A stretch of 64,000 nt of DNA from Klebsiella aerogenes (GCA_029027985.1 CP119076.1:4710422-4774421); one strand, 5' to 3'. Positions 40,954-50,901 are shown, counted from the stretch's first letter. A program made the numbers and translations. Notes: generated from the sequence alone by a model not told the origin.

Positions 40954-41484
40954 GTGACAACAATAGTTAGTGTTCGCCGTAACGGCCATGTCGTTATCGC
41001 CGGTGATGGCCAGGCCACGCTGGGCAACACCGTGATGAAAGGCAACGTGAAGAAAGTGCGTCGTCTGTACAACGACAAAGTGATCGCCGGTTTCGCTGGC
41101 GGCACCGCTGACGCCTTCACTCTGTTCGAGTTGTTCGAACGCAAGCTGGAGATGCACCAGGGTCACCTGGTGAAAGCCGCCGTTGAGCTGGCGAAAGACT
41201 GGCGTACCGACCGCATGCTGCGCAAGCTGGAAGCCTTGCTGGCCGTCGCGGACGAAAACGCATCGCTTATCATCACCGGTAACGGCGACGTCGTTCAGCC
41301 CGAAAATGATTTGATTGCGATTGGCTCCGGCGGGCCATATGCCCAGGCCGCCGCTCGCGCGCTGCTGGAAAACACCGAAATGGGCGCTCGCGACATCGCC
41401 GAGAAAGCGTTGGATATTGCAGGGGATATCTGCATCTATACCAACCACTTCCACACCATCGAAGAATTACCTTCTAAAGCGTAA
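40954..41484 (+). CDS. hslV: HslV, ATP-dependent protease peptidase subunit
   Basis: HslV is the proteasome-related threonine protease of the HslUV complex. From the GTG at 40954 it has 176 residues, as in E. coli. After removal of the initiator the N-terminus is [10 protein letters not shown], whose first Thr is the nucleophile. GDGQATLG and [18 protein letters not shown] are conserved. It is followed by hslU after 9 bases. Confidence 0.98.
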   Translation: MTTIVSVRRNGHVVIAGDGQATLGNTVMKGNVKKVRRLYNDKVIAGFAGGTADAFTLFELFERKLEMHQGHLVKAAVELAKDWRTDRMLRKLEALLAVADENASLIITGNGDVVQPENDLIAIGSGGPYAQAAARALLENTEMGARDIAEKALDIAGDICIYTNHFHTIEELPSKA

Positions 41485-41493
41485 GGATCTCCC

Positions 41494-42828
41494 ATGTCTG
41501 AAATGACCCCACGCGAAATTGTCAGCGAACTGGACAAACATATTATCGGCCAGGACGCTGCCAAGCGTTCTGTTGCTATCGCCCTGCGTAACCGCTGGCG
41601 CCGTATGCAGCTCAATGAAGAGCTGCGTCATGAAGTCACGCCGAAAAACATTCTGATGATTGGCCCGACCGGCGTCGGTAAAACCGAAATCGCCCGTCGT
41701 CTGGCAAAGCTGGCCAACGCGCCATTCATCAAAGTTGAAGCGACCAAGTTCACCGAAGTGGGCTATGTTGGTAAAGAAGTGGACTCTATTATCCGCGATC
41801 TGACCGATGCGGCGATCAAAATGGTCCGCATGCAGTCCATCGATAAAAACCGCTATCGCGCCGAAGAAATGGCCGAAGAGCGTATTCTCGACGTGTTGAT
41901 CCCACCGGCGAAAAACAACTGGGGCCAGGCTGAGCAGCCGCAGGAACCTTCCGCTGCGCGTCAGGCATTCCGCAAGAAACTGCGTGAAGGCCAACTCGAC
42001 GATAAAGAGATCGAAATCGACCTCGCCGCGGCGCCGATGGGCGTTGAAATCATGTCCCCTCCGGGCATGGAAGAGATGACCAGCCAGCTGCAGTCCATGT
42101 TCCAGAACCTGGGCGGCCAGAAGCAAAAACCGCGTAAGCTGAAAATCAAAGACGCGATGAAGCTGCTGATCGAAGAAGAAGCGGCCAAGCTGGTTAACCC
42201 GGAAGAGCTGAAGCAGGAAGCCATCGACGCCGTCGAACAGCACGGTATCGTGTTTATCGACGAAATCGACAAAATCTGTAAGCGCGGCGGCAATTCCTCC
42301 GGCCCGGATGTGTCTCGTGAAGGCGTTCAGCGCGACCTGCTGCCGCTGGTGGAAGGCTGTACCGTTTCTACCAAGCACGGGATGGTGAAAACCGACCACA
42401 TTCTGTTTATCGCCTCCGGCGCGTTCCAGGTAGCTAGCCCATCCGATCTGATCCCGGAACTGCAGGGCCGTCTGCCGATCCGCGTTGAGCTGAAAGCGCT
42501 GACCACTCACGATTTCGAACGCATTCTGACCGAGCCGAATGCCTCCATTACCGTCCAGTACAAAGCGCTGATGGCAACCGAAGGCGTGGACATCGAGTTC
42601 ACCGAAGAAGGCATCAAGCGTATCGCTCAGGCGGCATGGCAGGTTAACGAGACTACCGAAAACATCGGCGCGCGCCGCCTGCACACCGTGCTGGAACGTC
42701 TGATCGAAGACATCTCCTATGATGCCAGCGAAATGAATGGCCAGACCGTCACCATCGACGGCGAATATGTCGGTAAGCACCTGGATGTTCTGGTGGCAGA
42801 TGAAGATCTGAGCCGTTTTATCCTATAA
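41494..42828 (+). CDS. hslU: HslU, AAA+ unfoldase of the HslUV protease
   Basis: HslU unfolds substrates and feeds them to HslV. It has 444 residues (443 in E. coli). Walker A is [11 protein letters not shown] near residue 57 and Walker B is [11 protein letters not shown] near residue 250. The intermediate domain lies between them (about 110-240). The C-terminal tail EDLSRFIL, which docks into HslV, is intact. A terminator follows 30 bases after the stop. Confidence 0.98.
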   Translation: MSEMTPREIVSELDKHIIGQDAAKRSVAIALRNRWRRMQLNEELRHEVTPKNILMIGPTGVGKTEIARRLAKLANAPFIKVEATKFTEVGYVGKEVDSIIRDLTDAAIKMVRMQSIDKNRYRAEEMAEERILDVLIPPAKNNWGQAEQPQEPSAARQAFRKKLREGQLDDKEIEIDLAAAPMGVEIMSPPGMEEMTSQLQSMFQNLGGQKQKPRKLKIKDAMKLLIEEEAAKLVNPEELKQEAIDAVEQHGIVFIDEIDKICKRGGNSSGPDVSREGVQRDLLPLVEGCTVSTKHGMVKTDHILFIASGAFQVASPSDLIPELQGRLPIRVELKALTTHDFERILTEPNASITVQYKALMATEGVDIEFTEEGIKRIAQAAWQVNETTENIGARRLHTVLERLIEDISYDASEMNGQTVTIDGEYVGKHLDVLVADEDLSRFIL

Positions 42829-42857
42829 TCCGGTTCAATGTATTTTCATCACACACG

Positions 42858-42884
42858 ATGGGGCTATGACGGCCCCATTTTTTT
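42858..42884 (+). terminator. Terminator of hslVU
   Basis: ATGGGGC and GCCCCAT form a stem around TATGACG, followed by a run of seven T. It ends 11 bases before the menA start. Confidence 0.92.
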
Positions 42885-42895
42885 GGCTGAAAGAA

Positions 42896-43822
42896 ATGAC
42901 TGAACAACCGATATCTCGCACCCAGGCCTGGCTTGAAAGCCTGCGGCCCAAAACATTACCTCTGGCGTTCGCCGCTATTGTTGTCGGCACCACGCTGGCG
43001 TGGCAACAGGGCCATTTCGATCCGTTGGTCTCCGTCCTGGCGTTGATTACCGCCGGGTTGCTGCAAATTTTATCTAATCTCGCCAACGACTACGGCGACG
43101 CGGTCAAAGGCAGCGATAAGCCGGACCGTATCGGACCGCTGCGTGGGATGCAGAAAGGAGCCATCACCCAGGCGCAGATGAAACGCGCACTGATCGTGAC
43201 GGTAGTGCTGATTTGTCTTTCGGGTCTGGCGCTGCTGTTCTCCGCCTGGCAGACCATGGCAGATTTCATCGGTTTTATGGTGCTCGGCGGACTGTCGATT
43301 ATCGCCGCGATCACCTACACCGTCGGCACACGCCCTTACGGTTATATTGGCCTTGGCGATATCTCCGTACTGGTCTTCTTCGGTTGGCTAAGCGTGGTCG
43401 GCAGTTGGTATCTGCAGGCGCACAGCATAGAAGCGGTCATTTTCCTGCCCGCCACCGCCTGCGGCCTGCTGGCTGCCGCGGTGCTGAATGTCAATAACCT
43501 GCGCGATATCGACAGCGATCGCCTGAACGGCAAAAACACCCTCGCCGTCCGCCTGGGGCCGGTGAACGCCCGCCGCTACCATAGCGTGCTGCTGCTCGGC
43601 GCCCCGTTGTGTCTGGCGCTGTTCAACCTGATTGCGCTGCAAAGCCTGTGGGGCTGGCTGTTTATTCTCGCCATCCCGCTACTGGTGAAACAGGCGCGTT
43701 TTGTGATGCGCGAGCGCGAGCCGGTAGCGATGCGCCCGATGCTGGAACGGACAGTCAAAGCGGCGTTATTAACCAACCTGCTGTTTGTCATCGGAATTAT
43801 TGCCAGTAAGCTGGCGGCATAA
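42896..43822 (+). CDS. menA: 1,4-dihydroxy-2-naphthoate octaprenyltransferase MenA
   Basis: MenA attaches the octaprenyl chain in menaquinone synthesis. It is an integral membrane UbiA-family protein with about nine helices. From the ATG 42896 it has 308 residues, the E. coli length. The in-frame codon at 42866 lies inside the hslU terminator hairpin and is rejected. The two Asp-rich motifs appear as NDYGDAVKGSDKPDRIGP near residue 70 and NLRDIDSDRLNGKNT near residue 205. Confidence 0.97.
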   Translation: MTEQPISRTQAWLESLRPKTLPLAFAAIVVGTTLAWQQGHFDPLVSVLALITAGLLQILSNLANDYGDAVKGSDKPDRIGPLRGMQKGAITQAQMKRALIVTVVLICLSGLALLFSAWQTMADFIGFMVLGGLSIIAAITYTVGTRPYGYIGLGDISVLVFFGWLSVVGSWYLQAHSIEAVIFLPATACGLLAAAVLNVNNLRDIDSDRLNGKNTLAVRLGPVNARRYHSVLLLGAPLCLALFNLIALQSLWGWLFILAIPLLVKQARFVMREREPVAMRPMLERTVKAALLTNLLFVIGIIASKLAA

Positions 43823-43914
43823 CTGATAAATATCAATTAACAATTGATGATTTTGCAAACAATGCGCTTCGCGGGATATACTAAAAACTCTCGCAGCAAC
43901 TGAACGTTAAGCCT

Positions 43915-44400
43915 ATGAAATACGATACTTCCGAGCTTTGCGACATCTACCAGGAAGATGTCAATGTCGTGGAACCGCTGTTTTCCAACTTTGGAGGACG
44001 GTCGTCGTTTGGTGGACAGATCATTACGGTAAAATGTTTCGAGGATAACGGGTTGCTCTACGATCTGCTCGAGCAGAATGGCCGTGGTCATATTCTCCTT
44101 ATCGACGGCGGCGGTTCCGTCCGACGTGCGTTAATTGACGCGGACCTGGCGCGTCTGGCCGTGCAAAACGAATGGGAAGGGTTAGTGGTCTATGGCGCGG
44201 TGCGCCAGGTTGACGATCTGGAAGAGCTGGATATCGGCATTCAGGCGTTGGCTGCTATCCCTGTGGGTGCGGCAGGCGAAGGGATCGGCGAAAGCGACGT
44301 CCGTGTCAATTTCGGCGGCGTCACCTTCTTCTCCGGCGACCATCTGTATGCCGATAATACCGGTATCATCCTCTCCGAGGATGCACTGGATATCGAGTAA
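43915..44400 (+). CDS. rraA: RraA, regulator of RNase E activity
   Basis: RraA binds RNase E and inhibits RNA decay. The 161-residue protein equals E. coli RraA. It starts [21 protein letters not shown] and contains [19 protein letters not shown]. It follows menA with its own upstream gap. Downstream it directly meets pfkA, unlike in E. coli where zapB and the glp genes follow. Confidence 0.98.
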   Translation: MKYDTSELCDIYQEDVNVVEPLFSNFGGRSSFGGQIITVKCFEDNGLLYDLLEQNGRGHILLIDGGGSVRRALIDADLARLAVQNEWEGLVVYGAVRQVDDLEELDIGIQALAAIPVGAAGEGIGESDVRVNFGGVTFFSGDHLYADNTGIILSEDALDIE

Positions 44401-44420
44401 CGCTCCCGCTATGCACGAAT

Positions 44421-44453
44421 AAAAAAGGCCTTCTCAATGAGAAGGCCTTTTTG
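44421..44453. terminator. Bidirectional terminator between rraA and pfkA
   Basis: AAAAAAGGCCTTCTC and GAGAAGGCCTTTTT form an 11-bp stem with an AAT loop flanked by A and T runs. It separates the two convergent genes and marks the synteny break. Confidence 0.93.
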
Positions 44454-44467
44454 TTATGCCGCGAAAC

Positions 44468-45430
44468 TTAGTACAGTTTCTTCGCGCAGTCCATCCAGTC
44501 AGTCTTGAATGGACGCTTCATATTTTCGATCGCATCGATGATATCGTGGTGCACCAGTTTCTCGTTCTGGATACCGACGCAACGCCCGCCAAAGCCCTGC
44601 AGCAGTAGTTCAATCGCATAGGCGCCCATACGGGAAGCCAGGATACGGTCATAAGGAACCGGAGAGCCGCCGCGCTGAATGTGACCAAGAACGGTAGCGC
44701 GCGTTTCACGGCCCGTTTCTTTTTCAATGAAGCTAGCCAGTTCGTCAACGTCGCACATGTGCTCGGTGATCGCCACGATAGCGTGTTTTTTACCTTTCGC
44801 GATGCCGGCTTTGATTTCCGCCACCAGATCGTCACGGGTATAGTCCACTTCCGGCACCATGATGAACTCACAGCCGCCGGCAATTGCCGCCGCCAGGGTC
44901 AGGTCGCCGCAGTAACGCCCCATCACTTCAACCACGGAGATACGCTGGTGGGAAGAAGAGGTGTCGCGCAGACGGTCAATCGCTTCAACGACGGTGCTCA
45001 GCGCAGTGAAGAAACCGATGGTGTAGTCGGTACCTTTGATGTCGTTGTCGATGGTGCCCGGCAGACCGATACATGGGAAGCCCATTTCGGTCAGACGCAT
45101 CGCACCCATATAGGAACCGTCGCCGCCGATAACGACCAGCGCGTCGAGGCCGCGTTTTTTCATGTTCTCAAGAGCGACGGCACGGATGTGCTCTTCACGG
45201 AATTCAGGGAAACGCGCGGAACCCAGGAAGGTGCCGCCACGGTTGATCATGTCGGACACGCTGTAACGGTCGAGCTGGACCATACGATCTTCATACAGGC
45301 CGAGGTAACCGTCATAGATTCCAAAAACTTCCAGACCTTCCGTTAATGCCGCGCGCACAACGCCGCGAATTGCTGCGTTCATGCCCGGCGCATCACCGCC
45401 ACTTGTCAATACACCGATTTTCTTAATCAT
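44468..45430 (-). CDS. pfkA: 6-phosphofructokinase I PfkA
   Basis: PfkA phosphorylates fructose 6-phosphate, the committed step of glycolysis. It has 320 residues as in E. coli. ATP-binding [18 protein letters not shown] is at the N-terminus and [15 protein letters not shown] near residue 100. The catalytic Asp is in [17 protein letters not shown] near residue 127. A Cra-like palindrome lies about 100 bases upstream. Confidence 0.98.
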   Translation of the reverse strand: MIKKIGVLTSGGDAPGMNAAIRGVVRAALTEGLEVFGIYDGYLGLYEDRMVQLDRYSVSDMINRGGTFLGSARFPEFREEHIRAVALENMKKRGLDALVVIGGDGSYMGAMRLTEMGFPCIGLPGTIDNDIKGTDYTIGFFTALSTVVEAIDRLRDTSSSHQRISVVEVMGRYCGDLTLAAAIAGGCEFIMVPEVDYTRDDLVAEIKAGIAKGKKHAIVAITEHMCDVDELASFIEKETGRETRATVLGHIQRGGSPVPYDRILASRMGAYAIELLLQGFGGRCVGIQNEKLVHHDIIDAIENMKRPFKTDWMDCAKKLY

Positions 45431-45533
45431 GACTACCTCTGAACTTAGGAAGCAAAAAATAATCCTGTTGCCTGAAGCGCTCCCTTACCAGGAGTGCACG
45501 ACGATAATTGCAATAGTATATCAAACGCTTCTG

Positions 45534-45549
45534 GCTGAATTGATTCAGG
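45534..45549. promoter_or_regulatory. Candidate Cra (FruR) operator of pfkA
   Basis: GCTGAATTGATTCAGG contains perfect CTGAAT/ATTCAG arms around TG and matches the Cra pattern GCTGAANCGNTTCA well. Cra represses pfkA in E. coli. Confidence 0.75.
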
Positions 45550-45633
45550 TCAGACCAAATGGCGGTAATTTATACAAAAAATGTCTACCCGCCCCACATT
45601 TTTACATCGAGTTTACAGACTATAACCGAAAGC

Positions 45634-46530
45634 TCAAAAAACCCCCTGCCGTGCCGGAGGCACGACAGAACAAGGATCCTGATGGATAATCACATCCGAC
45701 CCCGGGAAACGGCGCAAAATAGCCTGTTCCACCTGGTCGGCAATCACGTGCGCCTGCACCAGTGGAAGGTTATCTTCCATTTCCAAATGAATTTGAATAA
45801 AGCGAGTCGGCCCTGACTGTCGCGTTCGTAGATCGTGCGCGCCGCTGACGCCGGGCCAACTGGTCACGATACTGATTATGTCCTGACGTTCCTCATCCGG
45901 AAGCGCGCGGTCTAATAACGATTGAACCGCGTCGTAACCCATACGCAGCGCGCTATATAAAATATAGATGCCAATCCCTAATGCAAACAGCGCATCAGCA
46001 CGATGCCAGCCGTACCAGGAGAGGCCGAGGGCGATAAGAATGGCGCCGTTCATCATAACATCAGACTGATAATGAAGCATATCTGCGCGTACGGCCTGAC
46101 TCTGGGTTTTTCTGACCACCCAGCGCTGAAAGGTCACCAGCACTAGGGTGCTGAGCAACGCAATAAGCGTCACCACCATCCCGACGCCTGCCGCCTGCAT
46201 CGGCTCAGGACGAACAAGATGCTGAATGCCGGTCAGGAACAGGAACAACGCCGAACCAGAGATAAACATACTCTGCGCCAGCGCCGCCAGCGATTCCGCT
46301 TTACCGTGGCCGAAAGTATGTTCTTCATCGGCAGGCTGCAGCGAGTAGCGCACGACTAGCAGGTTAGTCAGCGAGGCTGCAATGTCCACCAGTGAATCGA
46401 CCAACGCCGCCAGAATACTCACCGATCCGGTGTACCACCACGCAAAAATTTTGATCAAAAGTAACACGGAGGCCATCGCCGTCGCGGCAATCGCCGCCCG
46501 ACTCACCAACCGCCCATAAGATTGATTCAT
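45634..46530 (-). CDS. fieF: FieF (YiiP), zinc/iron cation-diffusion facilitator
   Basis: FieF exports Zn2+/Fe2+ in exchange for protons across the inner membrane. The chosen ATG (46530, [11 protein letters not shown]) gives 298 residues against 300 in E. coli. Metal site residues are visible in [16 protein letters not shown] (Asp near 45 and 49) and [13 protein letters not shown] (His and Asp near 153 and 157). The cytoplasmic domain binds metal through HDLRTRQSG and the QIHLEMED region. The last ten residues differ from E. coli and are encoded by the terminator sequence. Confidence 0.96.
   Translation of the reverse strand: MNQSYGRLVSRAAIAATAMASVLLLIKIFAWWYTGSVSILAALVDSLVDIAASLTNLLVVRYSLQPADEEHTFGHGKAESLAALAQSMFISGSALFLFLTGIQHLVRPEPMQAAGVGMVVTLIALLSTLVLVTFQRWVVRKTQSQAVRADMLHYQSDVMMNGAILIALGLSWYGWHRADALFALGIGIYILYSALRMGYDAVQSLLDRALPDEERQDIISIVTSWPGVSGAHDLRTRQSGPTRFIQIHLEMEDNLPLVQAHVIADQVEQAILRRFPGSDVIIHQDPCSVVPPARQGVF
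45635..45664 (-). terminator. Terminator overlapping the 3' end of fieF
   Basis: On the minus strand CGTGCC and GGCACG pair around TCC, then GCAGGGGG and TTTTTT follow. The T run encodes the last codons and the stop of fieF lies within the structure. Confidence 0.7.
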
Positions 46531-46621
46531 AAACGCTCCTTTTCCGGCGATCCGCTTAGTATAACCTGAACTGTTACTCTGAAGATGACCGGGTATGGAG
46601 CGGCGGCGGTGAAAAAAAGAC

Positions 46622-46679
46622 AAAAAAAACCCCCACATCATGTGGGGGAAGACAGGGATGGTGTCTATGGCAAGGAAAA
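46622..46679 (-). ncRNA. cpxQ: CpxQ, Hfq-binding sRNA from the cpxP 3' UTR
   Basis: CpxQ is cut from cpxP mRNA by RNase E and represses envelope-protein mRNAs. The minus strand reads TTTTCCTTGCCATAGACACC at its 5' end, then the ATCCCTGTC seed region. It ends in the CCCCCACATGATGTGGGGG terminator plus a T run. This matches E. coli CpxQ essentially throughout. The 58-nt extent is set by the conserved TTTTCC cleavage region and the terminator. Confidence 0.93.
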
Positions 46680-46688
46680 CAGGGTTTG

Positions 46689-47192
46689 TTACTGGGGTTG
46701 CACGGTACTGCTACTACTGGAAAGCATCATGGCTGAGCCTTTCTGCATCCTTGCAACCTCACGCAACTGATCCATACGTTGCTGGTGCTTAGCATTTAAA
46801 ACCGCTTGCTGCTCAGGGGTTAGCAGGTGGTACATCTGGTTGCGAACTTTCGCCATTTCAACCTGGCGGGCAACCTGTTCCTGCGCCATCTTTTCTGCCT
46901 GAGCGCGCACAGCGCTTTCATCAAATTTATCTGCGGTGACAAGGCTATGCATTGTCTCCAGTTCGCTAACATTAACAGGTAGCCTGTCATGGCGTGCCCG
47001 TTGCATAAGATCCCGTAACTGCTGTCGTTGCTGTTCGGTTAAACTTATGCCGTCAAACATATGGCTCTGGCCGCTGCGCTGGGCTCCTTCTTCACCGTGG
47101 AGCCAGTTAACGCCGGTAACGACTTCAGCGGCTTGGCTAGTAGCACTTAGCGCCAGCGTTGAGGCCATGACGGCAGCGATAACATTGCGCAT
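46689..47192 (-). CDS. cpxP: CpxP, periplasmic inhibitor and chaperone of the Cpx system
   Basis: CpxP keeps CpxA inactive in unstressed cells and aids removal of misfolded pilins. From the ATG at 47192 it has 167 residues (166 in E. coli). The signal peptide is [21 protein letters not shown]. Two LTxxQ motifs mark the Spy/CpxP fold: [14 protein letters not shown] and [18 protein letters not shown]. It is divergent from cpxR and its 3' UTR carries CpxQ. Confidence 0.96.
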   Translation of the reverse strand: MRNVIAAVMASTLALSATSQAAEVVTGVNWLHGEEGAQRSGQSHMFDGISLTEQQRQQLRDLMQRARHDRLPVNVSELETMHSLVTADKFDESAVRAQAEKMAQEQVARQVEMAKVRNQMYHLLTPEQQAVLNAKHQQRMDQLREVARMQKGSAMMLSSSSSTVQPQ

Positions 47193-47271
47193 CACATACT
47201 CCCAAAACGTTTGTGTCGCGATTCAACGAGAGACAGTTTACGATTCAGGCTGCAAACATGCGTCAGGGGGT

Positions 47272-47286
47272 GTAAAACAACGTAAA
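47272..47286. promoter_or_regulatory. CpxR box between cpxP and cpxR
   Basis: GTAAA-ACAAC-GTAAA is a perfect match to the CpxR consensus GTAAA-N5-GTAAA. It sits 80 bases upstream of the cpxP start and 55 upstream of cpxR, so it can drive both genes. Confidence 0.93.
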
Positions 47287-47341
47287 GTCATGGATTAGCG
47301 AGCCTTGATGACGTAATTTCTGCCTCGGAGGTATTTAAACA

Positions 47342-48043
47342 ATGAATAAAATCCTGTTAGTTGATGATGACCGGGAGCTCACCTCCCTGTTAAAAGAGCT
47401 GCTCGATATGGAAGGTTTTAATGTGCTCGTTGCCCATGACGGTGAACAGGCGCTGGCGCTTCTTGACGACAGCATTGATCTCCTTTTGCTTGATGTGATG
47501 ATGCCGAAGAAAAACGGTATCGACACGCTTAAAGAATTACGTCAGACACACCAGACCCCGGTTATCATGCTAACTGCTCGCGGCAGCGAGCTGGATCGCG
47601 TTCTCGGCCTCGAACTGGGCGCGGATGACTATTTGCCTAAGCCGTTCAACGATCGCGAGCTGGTGGCGCGTATACGCGCGATTCTGCGTCGTTCCCACTG
47701 GAGCGAACAGCAACAGCAAACGACCGAAGCCGGTTCTCCGACTCTGGAAGTTGACGCATTAAGTCTCAATCCGGGCCGTCAGGAAGCCAATTTTGACGGG
47801 CAAACGCTGGAGCTAACCGGTACGGAGTTCACTCTGCTGTACCTGCTGGCGCAGCATCTCGGCCAAGTGGTCTCGCGTGAACATTTAAGCCAGGAAGTGC
47901 TGGGCAAGCGGCTGACGCCGTTCGACCGCGCTATCGATATGCACATTTCCAACCTGCGGCGTAAGCTGCCGGAACGCAAAGACGGCCATCCGTGGTTTAA
48001 AACTCTGCGCGGACGCGGCTATCTGATGGTCTCTGCTTCATGA
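47342..48043 (+). CDS. cpxR: CpxR, envelope-stress response regulator
   Basis: An OmpR-family response regulator of 233 residues (232 in E. coli). The receiver domain has the acidic pair in LLVDDDREL, the phosphorylated Asp near residue 51 in LLLLDVMMPKKNG, and the Lys of LPKPFNDREL near 104. The C-terminal winged helix (LELTGTEFTLLYLLAQHLGQVVSREHL) is intact. It overlaps cpxA by 4 bases (ATGA). Confidence 0.98.
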   Translation: MNKILLVDDDRELTSLLKELLDMEGFNVLVAHDGEQALALLDDSIDLLLLDVMMPKKNGIDTLKELRQTHQTPVIMLTARGSELDRVLGLELGADDYLPKPFNDRELVARIRAILRRSHWSEQQQQTTEAGSPTLEVDALSLNPGRQEANFDGQTLELTGTEFTLLYLLAQHLGQVVSREHLSQEVLGKRLTPFDRAIDMHISNLRRKLPERKDGHPWFKTLRGRGYLMVSAS

Positions 48044-49413
48044 TTGGAAGTTTAACCGCGCGCATCTTCGCTATCTTCTGGCTCACGCTGGCGCTGGTGT
48101 TGATGCTGGTACTGATGTTGCCCAAGCTGGACTCGCGCCAGATGACCGAGCTGCTGGAAAGCGAGCAACGTCAGGGCATCATGATTGAACAGCACGTCGA
48201 GGCCGAACTGGCGACCGACCCGCCAAACGACCTGATGTGGTGGCGGCGCCTGTTTCGCGCCATCGATAAGTGGGCTCCGCCGGGGCAGCGTCTGCTGCTG
48301 GTGACCAGCGAAGGCCGCGTGATCGGCGCAGAACGCAACGAAATGCAGATCATTCGAAACTTTATCGGCCAGGCCGATAATGCCGATCATCCGCAGAAAA
48401 AACGTTACGGACGCCTGGAGATGGTCGGCCCGTTTTCCGTCAGGGATGGGGAAGATAACTATCAACTGTATCTGATCCGCCCTGCCAGCACTTCGCAATC
48501 CGACTTCATCAACCTGCTGTTTGACCGTCCGCTGTTGCTGCTTATCGTGACGATGCTGGTCAGCGCCCCGCTGCTACTGTGGTTGGCGTGGAGCCTGGCG
48601 AAACCGGCGCGGAAGCTGAAAAACGCCGCCGACGAAGTTGCTCAGGGCAACCTGCGGCAGCATCCGGAGCTGGAGGCCGGCCCGCAGGAATTCCTGGCCG
48701 CCGGGGCAAGTTTCAACCAGATGGTCACCGCGCTTGAGCGGATGATGACCAGCCAGCAGCGGCTGCTGTCGGATATCTCGCACGAGCTGCGCACGCCGTT
48801 AACCCGCCTGCAGTTGGGGACCGCACTGCTGCGTCGCCGCAGCGGCGAGAGCAAAGAGCTGGAGCGTATCGAAACCGAAGCGCACCGGCTGGACAGCATG
48901 ATCAACGACCTGCTGGTGATGTCGCGTAATCAGGCGAAAAACGCGCTGGTCAGCGAGACGGTGAAAGCCAACCAGCTGTGGGGCGAAGTGCTGGACAACG
49001 CGGCGTTTGAAGCCGAGCAAATGGGCAAATCTTTCACCGTCGAGTATCCGCCTGGCCCCTGGCCGCTGTACGGCAACCCCAATGCGCTGGAAAGCGCGCT
49101 GGAGAATATCGTCCGCAACGCGCTGCGCTACTCGCATACGAAGATTTCCGTCAGCTTCTCGGTGGATAAAGACGGCATTACGGTGAACGTCGATGATGAC
49201 GGCCCGGGCGTGAGTCCAGAGGATCGCGAACAGATTTTCCGTCCGTTCTACCGTACCGACGAGGCCCGCGATCGCGAGTCCGGCGGCACTGGTCTGGGGC
49301 TGGCGATTGTCGAAACGGCGATTCAGCAGCACCGCGGTTGGGTTAAAGCTGACGACAGCCCGTTGGGCGGTCTGCGCTTAACGATCTGGCTGCCATTGTA
49401 TAAACGTACCTGA
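48040..49413 (+). CDS. cpxA: CpxA, envelope-stress sensor histidine kinase
   Basis: CpxA phosphorylates CpxR on envelope stress. The 457 residues match E. coli. There are two membrane segments, about residues 8-29 (FAIFWLTLALVLMLVLML) and 164-184 (LLLIVTMLVSAPLLLWLAW), with the periplasmic sensor between them and a HAMP domain after. The phospho-His is in SDISHELRTPLTRLQ near residue 248. The ATP-binding boxes are NALRYSHT, DDDGPGVSPED and GGTGLGLAIV. Confidence 0.98.
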   Translation: MIGSLTARIFAIFWLTLALVLMLVLMLPKLDSRQMTELLESEQRQGIMIEQHVEAELATDPPNDLMWWRRLFRAIDKWAPPGQRLLLVTSEGRVIGAERNEMQIIRNFIGQADNADHPQKKRYGRLEMVGPFSVRDGEDNYQLYLIRPASTSQSDFINLLFDRPLLLLIVTMLVSAPLLLWLAWSLAKPARKLKNAADEVAQGNLRQHPELEAGPQEFLAAGASFNQMVTALERMMTSQQRLLSDISHELRTPLTRLQLGTALLRRRSGESKELERIETEAHRLDSMINDLLVMSRNQAKNALVSETVKANQLWGEVLDNAAFEAEQMGKSFTVEYPPGPWPLYGNPNALESALENIVRNALRYSHTKISVSFSVDKDGITVNVDDDGPGVSPEDREQIFRPFYRTDEARDRESGGTGLGLAIVETAIQQHRGWVKADDSPLGGLRLTIWLPLYKRT

Positions 49414-49418
49414 TACTG

Positions 49419-49512
49419 TCCCGGCTGGCGCTTCGCTAAGCCGGGCTACAGATGGGCTCTGGCAGATAGCCCGGATAAGGCACTATGCGCCGCCATCCGG
49501 GAGCATCCCCGG
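49419..49512. repeat. REP/BIME-type repeats between cpxA and yiiM
   Basis: Two palindromic units with GCCCGG/CCGGGC-type arms are present: GTCCCGGCTGGCGCTTCGC...GCCGGGCTAC at 49428-49449, and TAGCCCGGATAAGG...CGCCATCCGGGAGC at 49467-49504. They separate convergent genes. Confidence 0.75.
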
Positions 49513-49533
49513 AAATACTCAACATGGGGGAAA

Positions 49534-50208
49534 TTATTTCCCCCATAATCTCCGCGAACTATCCTCGATCTGCCCGCTTAAACGCCGTTTCTGCATGGTT
49601 CTGCTCCAACTGACCGACAGACCCGCCGCTGATAACAACCGGTGATACTGATCGTCGTCAAAAGGCATATACCAGGCAATCGATCCGGCCTCATGCACGC
49701 TGACATCGCTCAACCGCGATACCAGCTCCAGCGGCGCATCACTGGACACCAGTCCCCCTGCGACAATGCGGTATAACCAACCGATCTTACCGCTGTTTTG
49801 CATCAGCTGCGCCATATCGCTAATGCCGAAATGGTAGTTCAGTTTGAAGCATGGGGAGCGCGGCTGGGTGACCTGAATCAACGCCTCGCCCCAGCGAAAG
49901 ATATCGCCGATGTAAACGTTTTTTTCCGTCAGCCCTTCAGTAGAAAGGTTTTCGCCGAACGCCGGCGCGCAAAACAGATCGGCCTGCTGCGGGAATTCGC
50001 GGATCCAGTCGCGGTAGTGCTCGCGCGGATAGTGGCACAGCGCGCGATCCGGCCCGCCGTGAATTTTCTTTTCCGCCTGCTCGTCCCCTTCCAGCCCGAG
50101 CTCGCCGAGGCATAATTCGCCATCGACCTGGATTTTGTCGATCGCGCTGGGGCGGCTACCGTCATAGTCCCTGATTTTGCCCACAAATACATTCACCGGA
50201 TAATGCAT
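49534..50208 (-). CDS. yiiM: YiiM, MOSC-domain protein
   Basis: A MOSC-fold molybdenum cofactor protein of 224 residues, the E. coli length. E. coli YiiM takes part in detoxifying N-hydroxylated bases such as 6-hydroxylaminopurine. The likely cofactor cysteine is in QVTQPRSPCFKLN near residue 122. GPDRALCHYPREHY near residue 52 and FGENLSTEGL near 86 are conserved. It lies beside sodA; the kdgT gene between them in E. coli is absent. Confidence 0.95.
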   Translation of the reverse strand: MHYPVNVFVGKIRDYDGSRPSAIDKIQVDGELCLGELGLEGDEQAEKKIHGGPDRALCHYPREHYRDWIREFPQQADLFCAPAFGENLSTEGLTEKNVYIGDIFRWGEALIQVTQPRSPCFKLNYHFGISDMAQLMQNSGKIGWLYRIVAGGLVSSDAPLELVSRLSDVSVHEAGSIAWYMPFDDDQYHRLLSAAGLSVSWSRTMQKRRLSGQIEDSSRRLWGK

Positions 50209-50231
50209 TGCTGCTCTCCTTGCTACGGATA

Positions 50232-50258
50232 TAAAAAAAGCGAGTCATCAGACTCGCT
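50232..50258 (-). terminator. Terminator of sodA
   Basis: On the minus strand AGCGAGTC and GACTCGCT form a stem with a 4-base loop followed by TTTTTTTAT, 22 bases past the sodA stop. Confidence 0.9.
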
Positions 50259-50280
50259 TCTCTCTTAGCATAATGCAACC

Positions 50281-50901
50281 TTATTTTTTGGCGGCAAAAC
50301 GCGCTGCGGCTTCGTCCCAGTTCACCACGTCCCAGAAGGCTTTGATGTAGTCCGGACGACGGTTCTGGAATTTCAGGTAGTAAGCGTGTTCCCAAACGTC
50401 CAGGCCCACAATCGGGAAGCCGGAAGCGCCGGAAATCGCTTCACCCATCAGCGGGGAATCCTGGTTTGCGGTGGAAACCACGGCCAGTTTGTCGCCTTTC
50501 AGCACCAGCCATGCCCAACCAGAGCCAAAGCGAGTCGCTGCAGCTTTTTCGAATTCGGCTTTGAAGTTGTCCACGGAACCGAAATCGCGCTCGATAGCGG
50601 CTTTCAGATCGCCCTGCAGGGTCGTGCCGGTTTTCAGGCCTTTCCAGAACAGGCTGTGGTTAGCGTGACCGCCCGCGTTGTTACGCAGTACGGTTTTTTT
50701 GTCAGCTGGCAGTTGATCCAGTTTGGTGATCAGCTCTTCCGCAGACAGGTTAGCGAACTCCGGCAGGCTTTCCAGTGCTGCGTTAGCGTTGTTAACGTAG
50801 GTCTGGTGATGCTTAGTATGATGGATCTCCATCGTCTGCTTGTCGAAATGCGGTTCCAGAGCATCGTAAGCGTACGGCAGGGATGGCAGTGTATAACTCA
50901 T
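50281..50901 (-). CDS. sodA: Manganese superoxide dismutase SodA
   Basis: SodA removes superoxide in the cytoplasm. From the ATG 50901 (5 bases after GGAGA) it has 206 residues as in E. coli. Mn ligands are seen in [12 protein letters not shown] (His near 27), [10 protein letters not shown] (His near 82) and [13 protein letters not shown] (Asp and His near 168 and 172). Upstream lie Fur-like and ArcA-like sites, in line with iron and oxygen control in E. coli. Confidence 0.98.
   Translation of the reverse strand: MSYTLPSLPYAYDALEPHFDKQTMEIHHTKHHQTYVNNANAALESLPEFANLSAEELITKLDQLPADKKTVLRNNAGGHANHSLFWKGLKTGTTLQGDLKAAIERDFGSVDNFKAEFEKAAATRFGSGWAWLVLKGDKLAVVSTANQDSPLMGEAISGASGFPIVGLDVWEHAYYLKFQNRRPDYIKAFWDVVNWDEAAARFAAKK

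Noticed and set aside
41467-42780. 437-codon open frame on the minus strand opposite hslU
   Set aside because: It is the mirror of a highly conserved gene with strong codon bias. Its translation has no recognisable domain and no ribosome-binding site.
42866-42895. Upstream start for menA
   Set aside because: It falls inside the hslU terminator hairpin and T run.
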